From Tunturibacter gelidoferens (GTDB taxonomy: Bacteria > Acidobacteriota > Terriglobia > Terriglobales > Acidobacteriaceae), in the NCBI RefSeq assembly GCF_040358255.1, contig NZ_CP132938.1, positions 1,116,001 through 1,180,000 of the forward strand: a stretch of 64,000 bases of DNA. The letters are read 5' to 3'. Position 1 is the stretch's first letter. Every line of letters starts with the position of its first letter. This document shows, one piece after another, positions 9,395 to 16,434 of this stretch. The notes below the pieces were generated by a model, which worked only from the letters and a program-made list of their open reading frames with translations, did no database searches and was not told the DNA's origin. The translations under genes were made by a program, and so were the position numbers.

Positions 9395-10864
9395 TCACTT
9401 GGCGCGAGTGAATGGGATGGATTGGTTGTCTACAAGGAAGGTGCCGGAGTCTGGTGAATCGAAGCGCAGCTCGACTTGAGTATCCGTTGCGAAGAAGGTG
9501 TTGGGCGCGGAGGGGAAGAGCGGGCTGGAGCCGTAGTAGGAGAGGTTGGCCTGCAGGTGCCCGGATTCGAGAGCGATTTCGATTTCGCCGAGTGACTTCG
9601 TGCTGAATTTGCCGGTGTACGGAGTCAGCGCGGATGGTGCTAAAGAGATGGTGCTGCGCTGGGTGGTCTTCCAGGTGGACCAGTTGTAGACGCGGGAGAT
9701 GCTGCGCAGAATGTCGGGCCAGAGCCAGCCGCCGCTGTCGCTGCTGGTCATGATGACGGCGCCGTCGCCGTTCTCGTAACCGATGTAGAAGTCTTTGTAG
9801 CCGGCATTGCCGCCGCTGTGGGCGAAGGAGGGGATGTTGTTTTGTTTTGAGAGGTCGACGCCGAGACCGTAGTTGTCTTTGATGGGGGTGAGCATGGTGC
9901 GGGTCATGTCGGGTGAGAGCACGTGATTGGCGTGGCCTGAAAGCGAGCGCTGCATTTCGATGATCCACAGGGCGAGGTCGGAGGGGGTGGTCCAGAGGCC
10001 GGCGGCGGCCATTTCAGGATAGATGTGGGGACCGCCGGGGATTGGCTCGCCTTTGTCGTCGGCGGGCAGGGCGACTTCTTTGAGGCGAGACTGCGGAAGG
10101 GGCTGCTGATAGGTGCTGTGGTGCATGCCGATGGGGCCGAGGACGAGGGACTGCATGATCTGCGGGAAGGGCTGGCCGGTTGTGTCGATCATCATCTGCT
10201 GGACGATGGTGAATCCGCCGCCGGAGTAGCTGTTGGCCTGGCCGGGGACGGCAGTGACGCGGATCGCGTCAGTGTTGGCGGGCTTGATGCCATCGAGCAC
10301 TTGTTGGAGCGTCGGAACCGGGGCCGCGGTGGCGTAACCGGGGAAGCCGTGTACGTTGATGCCGGCGGTGTGGGAGAGGAGCTCGCGGAGCGTAACGGGC
10401 TGCTGGGCGGTGAAGGTGTTCTGCGGGAGGGTCCAGCCTTTGAGCTCGGTCTGGACGGGGGCGTCGAGCGAGAGCTTGCCTTGTTGGACCAGGTGCAGTG
10501 CCGCCTGGGCGGTGAGGGATTTGCTGATGGAAGCAGCCTGGAAGAGGGTGTCTGGCGTGGCGGGCGGACCGCCTGCCGGGTTCAGCGTGCCCCACGCGTG
10601 GGCCCACCGTATGGCGCCGTTGTGAATGACGGCGATGCTGACGGCAGGGATGTGGCGGCGGCTCATTTCTTCGGTGAGGGAGCGCGTTGGGTGCAGGTCT
10701 CCAGAGACGGTGACAGGGGGGAGCAAGCCGGTCTCTACGGCGTGGATTTCGGCTGCGATGGTTTGCGGCGGGGAGGTCTGCGAGGCGGGGGCAGGGACGG
10801 CCTGGCTGAACAGCGGAGGAACACAGAGGAAGACGGCTACGGCAGCGAGAGTGGAAGATCGCAT
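9395..10864 (-). CDS. secreted beta-lactamase-fold serine hydrolase
   Basis: The 489-residue protein has a signal peptide (to about residue 20, FSQA) and a class C beta-lactamase/esterase domain. It shows SxxK (SISK, nucleophile Ser112), the Tyr motif as YSGGG and a C-terminal HSGGN corresponding to the KTG/HxG box. A beta-rich C-terminal domain of about 90 residues (PYTGKFSTKSLGEIEI...) follows, as in many acidobacterial and Bacteroidetes homologues (DUF3471-like). It probably acts in the periplasm or outside the cell as a D-peptidase or esterase; a resistance role is not implied. Confidence 0.88.
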   Translation of the reverse strand: MRSSTLAAVAVFLCVPPLFSQAVPAPASQTSPPQTIAAEIHAVETGLLPPVTVSGDLHPTRSLTEEMSRRHIPAVSIAVIHNGAIRWAHAWGTLNPAGGPPATPDTLFQAASISKSLTAQAALHLVQQGKLSLDAPVQTELKGWTLPQNTFTAQQPVTLRELLSHTAGINVHGFPGYATAAPVPTLQQVLDGIKPANTDAIRVTAVPGQANSYSGGGFTIVQQMMIDTTGQPFPQIMQSLVLGPIGMHHSTYQQPLPQSRLKEVALPADDKGEPIPGGPHIYPEMAAAGLWTTPSDLALWIIEMQRSLSGHANHVLSPDMTRTMLTPIKDNYGLGVDLSKQNNIPSFAHSGGNAGYKDFYIGYENGDGAVIMTSSDSGGWLWPDILRSISRVYNWSTWKTTQRSTISLAPSALTPYTGKFSTKSLGEIEIALESGHLQANLSYYGSSPLFPSAPNTFFATDTQVELRFDSPDSGTFLVDNQSIPFTRAK

Positions 10865-10907
10865 GGAGAATAGTAAACAAACTCGACTGCTCGCAGAGAT
10901 GAGGAGG

Positions 10908-11489
10908 TCATGCGGTTAATGCGGGACCGAGGGGCACCATGCCATGTGACGCGAAGAGAGCCTTGTCTTCACCCGGCATCGCCCCGGTCTGAGCGACCTG
11001 CTCAAAGAAGGACTCCATCTTTCCCGCCGGCGCGAAGGAGACCAGGATCTTTCCGGAGCCTTTGCCGAGGAACAACCAGCGGTGAGATACCTGGCGCGGC
11101 CCCAGCACTGAGTCTCCTGCAGTGAGCACCTGGCGTACGCCTCCAATCTCAACCAGGAACTCACCCTCCAACACGTAGAACCATTCGTCCTGGTCCAAAT
11201 GCATGTGCAGCGGTGTCCCACCCTTTGCATGCATCATCTGCTCGGCTACGAAGAGGGCTGCCTGGGTGTCGGCCGTGACGACCTTATAGGCCAGCACGCT
11301 TATGCCGAGAGGATGGGCTGTGCCGCTGCGATCGTCCGGGCCATGCAGAACTGGAATCTTTGGAGAGGCTGTGCCGTTTGATTGTGCACAGGCGGCATGT
11401 CCCGCCGCTGCTGCGATGAGCGATAAGAAGTTGCGTCGTTTCAATGTCACCCCGGTCGAATGTAACCTTTTCAGGTGCAAATCGTTCAC
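10908..11489 (-). CDS. exported cupin-domain protein
   Basis: A single cupin barrel contains the metal-ligand pattern HMHLDQDEWFYVLEGE and a later GPRQVSHRW. The N-terminus carries a twin-arginine-like sequence (LKRRNFLSLIAAAAGHAACA), suggesting Tat or lipoprotein-like export. The translation start is uncertain: ATG at 11489, or a TTG/GTG nearer the KRRNF segment. The protein may bind a small ligand or act as a metal-dependent oxygenase or isomerase; no substrate is indicated. The gene lies 43 bp from the serine hydrolase start and on the same strand, so the two may share a transcript. Confidence 0.75.
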   Translation of the reverse strand: MNDLHLKRLHSTGVTLKRRNFLSLIAAAAGHAACAQSNGTASPKIPVLHGPDDRSGTAHPLGISVLAYKVVTADTQAALFVAEQMMHAKGGTPLHMHLDQDEWFYVLEGEFLVEIGGVRQVLTAGDSVLGPRQVSHRWLFLGKGSGKILVSFAPAGKMESFFEQVAQTGAMPGEDKALFASHGMVPLGPALTA

Positions 11490-11603
11490 ACGGCTTAGAT
11501 CGCTGCGCGGATGCGAAAGTATACATGTGAAGACGCTCGAAGATCGCGCCGGATAAGGCGACGGCCAGCTCTATCCTGAGTAATGCTCATGCTCTTATTC
11601 GAG

Positions 11604-11629
11604 AGCGCCTCTCTTTGAGGGGAGGCGCT
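11604..11629. terminator. hairpin between the cupin and pdxI-like genes
   Basis: AGCGCCTC/GAGGCGCT with a 10-base inner part lies downstream of the aldo/keto reductase stop. There is no T run, so a terminator role on the minus strand is tentative. Confidence 0.35.
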
Positions 11630-11697
11630 TCGAAGAAGAGTGCGGATGGGGCTGACCGACGGCGCTCACGCGCTTATGAGCGAGAAGTTGCGGCGGG

Positions 11698-12582
11698 TTA
11701 TTGCTTGGGCGCTGCGGCGATTGAATTCAGGCTGGTGATAGTTTCGGGTGGGAGTTGCAGGGTTGCGGCTTTGAGGTTCTCGCGTAAGTGGGCGAGGGAT
11801 GAGGTGCCGGGGATGAGGAGCACGTTGGGGGAACGCTGAAGGAGCCAGGCCTGTGCGACTTGCATTGGCGTGGATTGGAGAGACGCTGCTGCTTCGTTGA
11901 GCAGTGAGGATTGCAGGGGTGTGAAGCCTCCGAGGGGGAAGAAGGGGACGTAGGCGATGCCTTGTTTGGCGAGGTCGTCGAGGAAGGCGTCGTCGGTTCG
12001 GTGGGCTACGTTGTAGAGATTTTGAATGCAGACGATGTCGGCGATCTTCTGCGCTTCGGCGAGCTGCTGTGGGGTGACGTTGCTCAGGCCGAGATGGCGG
12101 ATGAGGCCTTGGGCTTTGAGTTCGGCGAGGAAGGTGAGGGGTGCTGCGATGGAGCCCTCGGTTGGTCCCATGACTCCTCCGACGCGGAGGTTTACGACGT
12201 CGAGCTTGTCGAGGGCGAGGTTACGGAGGTTGTCGTGCACGGCGTCGATGAGATCCTGGCGCGAGAGAGCGGGGTTCCAGGAGGCGTCTTCGCCGCGGCG
12301 GGCACCTACTTTGGTGACGATGATGAGGCCGTCTTTGTAGGGGTGGAGAGCCTGCTTGATGATTTGGTTGGTGACGTGGGGTCCGTAGAAGTCGCTGGTG
12401 TCGATGTGGTTGACGCCGGCGGCGATGGCCTCGCGCAGAACGGCCACGGCGACGTCGATGTCCTTCGGCGGGCCGAAGACGTGGGGCCCGGCGAGTTGCA
12501 TGGCACCGTAGCCCATGCGGTTGACGGTCATCGAGGTACCGGGGAGGGTGAAGGTGCCGCCTAGATTTGTCTGTTGCGTCAT
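11698..12582 (-). CDS. pdxI: aldo/keto reductase, PdxI (YdbC)-like pyridoxal reductase
   Basis: The 294-residue sequence follows what I know of E. coli YdbC/PdxI closely: VNRMGYGAMQLAGP, FGPPKDIDVAVAVLREA, GVNHIDTSDFYGPHVTNQII, VTKVGARRGEDASW, LDKLDVVNLRV and FFPLGGFTPLQSS. PdxI is an NADPH-dependent pyridoxal reductase of the vitamin B6 salvage route. As in that subgroup, the usual catalytic His of AKRs is replaced (VVNLR instead of xxxLH). AAGGAG lies nine bases before the ATG. The gene is divergent from a TetR gene 89 bp away, which probably regulates it. Other aldehyde substrates are possible. Confidence 0.82.
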   Translation of the reverse strand: MTQQTNLGGTFTLPGTSMTVNRMGYGAMQLAGPHVFGPPKDIDVAVAVLREAIAAGVNHIDTSDFYGPHVTNQIIKQALHPYKDGLIIVTKVGARRGEDASWNPALSRQDLIDAVHDNLRNLALDKLDVVNLRVGGVMGPTEGSIAAPLTFLAELKAQGLIRHLGLSNVTPQQLAEAQKIADIVCIQNLYNVAHRTDDAFLDDLAKQGIAYVPFFPLGGFTPLQSSLLNEAAASLQSTPMQVAQAWLLQRSPNVLLIPGTSSLAHLRENLKAATLQLPPETITSLNSIAAAPKQ

Positions 12583-12671
12583 GCTGTTGCTCCTTTTTGT
12601 TGGGGCGCTGCTTGCGGCCGTCGTGGTTACCTGTGGTTAGATGAAGAAAGCCTCAGGTTAGGAGTTCGCAT

Positions 12672-13313
12672 TTGACGCAACGTTCCCAGGTGCTGCTGGA
12701 GCCGCGTAAATCGCCGGTGCAGGCGCGTTCGGCTGCGAGCGTGGATGCCGTTTTGGAGGCGACCGTTCAGGTTTTGTTGAGCGTGGGCAAGGAACGGTTG
12801 ACGACGACGAAGGTGGCGTCGCGGGCGGGGGTATCGGTGGGGACGTTGTATCAGTACTTTCCGAATAAGAGCTCGTTGTTGCAGGCGGCGTTGACGCGGC
12901 ATCTCGATGAGGTGGCCGGGGCGATGCGCAGGGTGTGTAGAGAGGAGCGGGGGAAGAGTCTGAAGGAGATGGTGACGGCACTGATCAACGCGTTTCTTGA
13001 GGCGAAGATGAGGGATGCGAAGACGAGTGTGGCGCTGTACTCGGTGAGCTCGGATGTAGATGGTGCGAAGATTGCGCTGAGAAACGGTGTGGAGACGAAT
13101 AAGGCGCTTGTGGGGATGCTGGGTACGGCGCGTGATCGGCTGACGAAGGATCCGCAGATTGTGGCTTCGATGTTGATGAGTGCGATGGCCGGGGTGAGCC
13201 GAAGATTGCTGGAGTCGGGTGATCCGGAGAAGCATTTTGAGGGTTTGCGGCAGGAACTGGTGTTTCTGGTGTGCGCTTACCTGGAGGCTTGTACGGTGCG
13301 GGAGTCTGTTTAG
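12672..13313 (+). CDS. TetR-family transcriptional regulator
   Basis: The N-terminal helix-turn-helix reads TTKVASRAGVSVGTLYQYFPNKSSLL (split as TTKVASRAGVS then VGTLYQYFPNKS), typical of TetR. The C-terminal ligand domain of about 140 residues is unassigned. A TTG start at 12672 with AGGAG upstream gives 213 residues; the first ATG would remove the DNA-binding helices. Transcribed divergently from the PdxI-like reductase, it is the natural candidate to repress that promoter, and possibly the VOC gene 63 bp downstream on the same strand. Confidence 0.9.
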   Translation: MTQRSQVLLEPRKSPVQARSAASVDAVLEATVQVLLSVGKERLTTTKVASRAGVSVGTLYQYFPNKSSLLQAALTRHLDEVAGAMRRVCREERGKSLKEMVTALINAFLEAKMRDAKTSVALYSVSSDVDGAKIALRNGVETNKALVGMLGTARDRLTKDPQIVASMLMSAMAGVSRRLLESGDPEKHFEGLRQELVFLVCAYLEACTVRESV

Positions 13314-13376
13314 GCGATGGGGCCGAGTGGATGGAGATCAGTCTGAACAAGAATTAGTCTGCAGAGGGGGTATCTA

Positions 13377-13766
13377 ATGAAGCGCACGTGGATCATCATA
13401 GGAGTAGACGATGTGCGGGGCAGCTTCAAGTGGTATCAGGCGTTGTTCGGTCAGGCGGCTACCCTTCCTGCTCATGACTACTTTGGACAAATTCTTGATT
13501 CCGATGGAACTGTTTTGCTCTGCCTCCACGAGTGGGGCGCCCACGAGCATCCCTCATTGATGAAGCCCGATCACGGGATCCCCGGCAATGGGCTTCTATT
13601 GTTTTTCCGCGTCGATGATTTCGACCTGACGCTTCAAAGGGCACGCTCTCTCGTCACTCAGCTCGAAGAGGAGCTTCATGTGAATCCGAATACTCAAACC
13701 AAGGAGTTCTCGCTCCGAGATCCGGACGGATATTACGTTACGATCAGTGCGCTCTCTGCGGCTTGA
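13377..13766 (+). CDS. VOC (glyoxalase/bleomycin-resistance fold) protein
   Basis: The 129-residue single VOC domain contains a WYQALFG motif in the first half, LLLFFRVDDFD at the start of the second half and EFSLRDPDGYYVTIS at the end. Two to three potential metal ligands (His/Glu) are present, but they do not fix the substrate. GAGGGGGT sits five bases ahead of the ATG. It may be cotranscribed with the preceding TetR gene. A weak hairpin (GGCGCT/AGCGCC, 13770-13791) follows. Confidence 0.8.
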   Translation: MKRTWIIIGVDDVRGSFKWYQALFGQAATLPAHDYFGQILDSDGTVLLCLHEWGAHEHPSLMKPDHGIPGNGLLLFFRVDDFDLTLQRARSLVTQLEEELHVNPNTQTKEFSLRDPDGYYVTISALSAA

Positions 13767-13883
13767 AAAGGCGCTGTAGTTGTAGAGCGCCGGCCGGGGG
13801 GTCTGGGTTTCGATAAGGCGGCGCCCAAGGAACAGAGGACCTGGCCTACCTGCGGGCTGCACGAGACGGAAATTGGCAAAGGC

Positions 13884-13916
13884 TACTGACAGTACGGTGT
13901 CAGGAGGGTGTCAGTA
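13884..13916. promoter_or_regulatory. candidate operator with three TGTCAG half-sites
   Basis: TACTGACA (13884-13891) is the perfect inverted partner of TGTCAGTA (13909-13916), and an extra TGTCAG sits between them (13898-13903), 11 bp from the right one, i.e. about one helical turn. It ends 37 bp before the VOC start at 13953. The WYL regulator downstream is a plausible binder. Confidence 0.5.
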
Positions 13917-13952
13917 TGCTGCCTCTGTGTTCGTAATGTCAGAGGAGGCAAT

Positions 13953-14339
13953 ATGAAGGAACAGCCGAAGTCGGGGGCAGTTTGGTTCGAGATTCCGTGT
14001 GCCGATCTGGAGCGGGCAGCGAGGTTCTACGAGACGATTCTGGATCGCAGGATGAAGAAGGATGATTTTGGGGAGCTGGGCGATCCGATGCGTTTGTTTC
14101 CAGCGGCTCCGGGTGGTGTTGCGGGGGCTTTGGTGAAGCGGCCGTTCCGAAAACCAGGTCGGGGCGGGACGATGGTTTATCTGAACTGCGATGGGGAGCT
14201 GGATGCCGTGATCGCTCGGGTTCGTGAGGCTGGGGGGTTGATGCTGATGCCGCGTACGGTGATTCCTGGAGGGCATGGCGCGTTTGCTTGCTTGAAGGAT
14301 ACGGAAGGGAATCATATTGGTTTGCATACTTCGGTTTGA
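13953..14339 (+). CDS. VOC-family protein
   Basis: The ATG at 13953 is preceded by AGAGGAGG at ideal distance; the upstream in-frame extension to 13908 would cross the putative operator and is rejected. The 128-residue product has WFEIPCADLERAARFYETIL at the N-terminus and CLKDTEGNHIGLHTS at the C-terminus, the two-module VOC pattern seen in YfjF/PhnB-like relatives. Its substrate is unknown. The gene is followed immediately by repeat B copy 2 and then the WYL regulator, a pairing that suggests the regulator controls it. Confidence 0.85.
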   Translation: MKEQPKSGAVWFEIPCADLERAARFYETILDRRMKKDDFGELGDPMRLFPAAPGGVAGALVKRPFRKPGRGGTMVYLNCDGELDAVIARVREAGGLMLMPRTVIPGGHGAFACLKDTEGNHIGLHTSV

Positions 14340-14497
14340 GTGTCCTGCCGGACGGGCGCCCTGCGCGGGCGGCGGTCACTTCGTGACTTGTATACCCCTT
14401 CGGTTGGCGCTCCCGTTGGTCGCGAATGAGATATCTTCTGCCGACCATCGGGAGGCCTGGGACGAAGCCGGTATACACCCCACGAAGTGGGTAGGAT
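14340..14497. repeat. dispersed palindromic repeat B, copy 2
   Basis: Starting at the VOC stop codon, TGTCCTGCCGGACGGGC leads into hairpin GTCACTTCGTGAC. An arm CGTTGGTCG with imperfect partner CGACCATCG and then a terminal CCCCACGAAGTGGG hairpin follow. By eye it matches copy 3 at roughly three quarters of positions. Confidence 0.8.
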
Positions 14498-14503
14498 AGG
14501 TGC

Positions 14504-15223
14504 ATGCGACGGGCTGACCGACTCTTCCGGATCGTACGAGTGCTGCGCGGCGGCAGATTGCAGACGGCGCGAATGCTGGCGGAGAAGCTTGAGGTTTCAG
14601 AGCGGACGATCTATCGGGATGTGCGTGATCTGCAGATCTCGGGGATGCCGATTGAAGGAGAGGCTGGGGTCGGCTATACGCTGCGGCGGGATATGGACCT
14701 GCCTCCGCTGATGTTTACGCGGGATGAGCTGACGGCGCTGGTGCTGGGTGCACGGATGGTGCAGGCGTGGGGCGGAGCGGCGAGTGTGGCTTCGGTCGAT
14801 CAGGCGCTGCAGCGAATTGAGGCGGTGCTTCCGGCGGATCTTCGAGAGCGATTGGATTCGATCCTTATGTACGCGCCTGGGCACAGAATGGTGCAGCCTC
14901 TAAAGGAGCGGCTGGATCTGCTGCACGATGCTTGCGTGGGACGTCGGGCGGTAGCGTTTTGTTATGCGAAGGAGGATGGGCAGAGCAGCGAGCGCGAGGT
15001 GAGGCCGCTGGCGCTGTACTTCTGGGGTGGGGCGTGGACGCTGGCGGCGTGGTGCGAGCTGCGAAATGACTTCAGGGTGTTTCGCATCGACCGGATGCAG
15101 GAGGTCGATGTGCTGGGGCGCGAGTTCGTGCAGAAGAAGGGGCAGAGGCTGGAGGACTTTGTGAAGCAGGCGGGGAAGCCGCCTTATGTCTCCGAATCGG
15201 CTGCTGCGGTGGGTATTGGGTAA
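14504..15223 (+). CDS. YafY-type HTH/WYL-domain transcriptional regulator
   Basis: The 239-residue protein has an N-terminal winged HTH (RLFRIVRVLRGG...MLAEKLEVSERTIYRDVRDL) and a C-terminal WYL domain (VAFCYAKEDG...REVRPLALYFWGGAWTLAAWCE...FRVFRIDRM). WYL proteins are ligand-responsive regulators, some sensing nucleic acids or nucleotides. The gene follows a VOC gene, from which it is separated only by a repeat element. Its stop is two bases from the stop of the convergent response regulator. The target is inferred to be the TGTCAG array at 13884. Confidence 0.9.
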   Translation: MRRADRLFRIVRVLRGGRLQTARMLAEKLEVSERTIYRDVRDLQISGMPIEGEAGVGYTLRRDMDLPPLMFTRDELTALVLGARMVQAWGGAASVASVDQALQRIEAVLPADLRERLDSILMYAPGHRMVQPLKERLDLLHDACVGRRAVAFCYAKEDGQSSEREVRPLALYFWGGAWTLAAWCELRNDFRVFRIDRMQEVDVLGREFVQKKGQRLEDFVKQAGKPPYVSESAAAVGIG

Positions 15224-15225
15224 GG

Positions 15226-15744
15226 TTAGTTTACGAGGTAGGTTGCGGGTCGGGAAGAATCGTCCGTCGGGCTGTGCGTGGGGGCGAAGACGGTCTTTTG
15301 TACCGCCAGGCACTCGGAGACGCGCTTGAGCATGTCGGTGGGGTGGACGGGTTTGGTGAGGGTGGTGAAGTTGTAGCCGGCATTGCGCGCGTGTACGAGG
15401 AGATCGGCGGTTGCGGCCTGGCCGGAGAACAGAAGGATTTGGCATCCGGGGATGGTCTGGCTGACAGCGATAGCCAGTTCGATGCCGGTCATGCCGGGCA
15501 TCATGACGTCGGAGATGAGAAGTTGGGGGGCGGACGTTCGTGCGAGCGCTAGTGCTGCGGTACCGTCGTAGGCGGTGAGGGTGGAGAAGCCGCTACGGGA
15601 GAGGATTATCGAGAGAGTGTCGGCGATGATTCGCTCGTCGTCGACGATGAGGATGACGGGTTTAAATTCCTCGGGCAGCGAGACTTCATCTTGCTTCGCA
15701 ACTTCTGACAAGGGAACGACCTCAAAGTACGTTTTTGGGGACAT
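15226..15744 (-). CDS. orphan single-domain response regulator
   Basis: The 172-residue protein holds one receiver domain (ILIVDDERIIADTL, phospho-acceptor Asp in LLISDVMMPGMTGIEL, switch Ser in LLFSGQ, Lys in LTKPVHP). About 29 leader residues and a short unstructured tail flank the domain, and no output domain is present. No histidine kinase is nearby, so it is an orphan CheY-like element. AGAGG lies eight bases before the ATG. It is divergent from the small gene at 15923. Confidence 0.88.
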   Translation of the reverse strand: MSPKTYFEVVPLSEVAKQDEVSLPEEFKPVILIVDDERIIADTLSIILSRSGFSTLTAYDGTAALALARTSAPQLLISDVMMPGMTGIELAIAVSQTIPGCQILLFSGQAATADLLVHARNAGYNFTTLTKPVHPTDMLKRVSECLAVQKTVFAPTHSPTDDSSRPATYLVN

Positions 15745-15922
15745 AACGTAACCTCTGAAGACACCTTAGGCCAGCCGTTTCTATACGGGTTAACTCTTTT
15801 CGATCTCTCAGTTTTTGGTCGGTTCAGGCTTTGGCTGGGATAGCATCTTGACAGGTGATTTGAGCATCGGCTTAACTTTAGGTTAGTGTCACGATAGCCT
15901 GAGAGGACGAGAAGGAGGGGAA

Positions 15923-16210
15923 GTGAGCGGCGACGACGAGTTTGATTCAAAGGAGATGAAGTTTGAGTCGGTGCTGCAGGCGAACGTACCCAAAGGTAGA
16001 GAAGGCAAGCACAGAGAGATCATTACGCAGCTGTTGAGCGATATCGCGCAATTGAAGCCTGGCAGTGCGTTGAAGATTCCGCTCGATCAGCTTCCGGATA
16101 CGAAGGAGAATGTGCGATCGGCTTTGAGCAGGGCTGCGCGGCAGCAGAAGATCAATCTGGCTACGTCTAGCAATGACGAGTTTTTGTTTGTTTGGAAGAC
16201 GGATAAGTAA
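15923..16210 (+). CDS. small conserved-looking hypothetical protein
   Basis: A GTG start behind a strong AAGGAGGGGAA Shine-Dalgarno gives 95 residues. The second half (LDQLPDTKENVRSALSRAAR, then KINLATSSNDEFLFVWK) resembles small phage and bacterial proteins in which a short helical DNA-binding-like unit ends in a xxFxVWK strand. I do not recognise a named family, so a nucleic-acid-binding role is only a guess. It has no signal or membrane segment. Repeat B copy 3 follows the stop. Confidence 0.6.
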   Translation: MSGDDEFDSKEMKFESVLQANVPKGREGKHREIITQLLSDIAQLKPGSALKIPLDQLPDTKENVRSALSRAARQQKINLATSSNDEFLFVWKTDK

Positions 16211-16248
16211 GGCTGCCTGTAACGACCCCTTCAAAAAAATCACCGCTT

Positions 16249-16428
16249 TGTCCTGCCGGACGGGCCTCCTACGCGGAGAGCGGCCACTTCGTGGCTTGTA
16301 TACCGCTTTGCGTGGCGCTTTCGTTGGTCGCGAAGGAAGATGATTCCGACCAACGGGAGGACCGGGCGAAGCACTAAAGAGGCGTGCGAACGCCCGCCCT
16401 CCGCGCAGGAGGCCCGTCCGGCAGGACA
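16249..16428. repeat. dispersed palindromic repeat B, copy 3 (complete, with terminal inverted arms)
   Basis: Terminal arms of 28 bp (16249-16276 and 16401-16428) are inverted copies with one mismatch. Inside are GCCAC/GTGGC (copies 1 and 2 have GTCAC/GTGAC, a compensatory change) and CGTTGGTCG/CGACCAACG. It fills the gap between the stops of the 15923 gene and the convergent glycosyltransferase gene. Confidence 0.85.
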
Positions 16429-16434
16429 CCGTCT

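Noticed and set aside
14340..14500. tRNA-like or riboswitch-like structure suggested by nested hairpins
   Set aside because: No acceptor, anticodon or known aptamer pattern; the sequence is a member of repeat family B.
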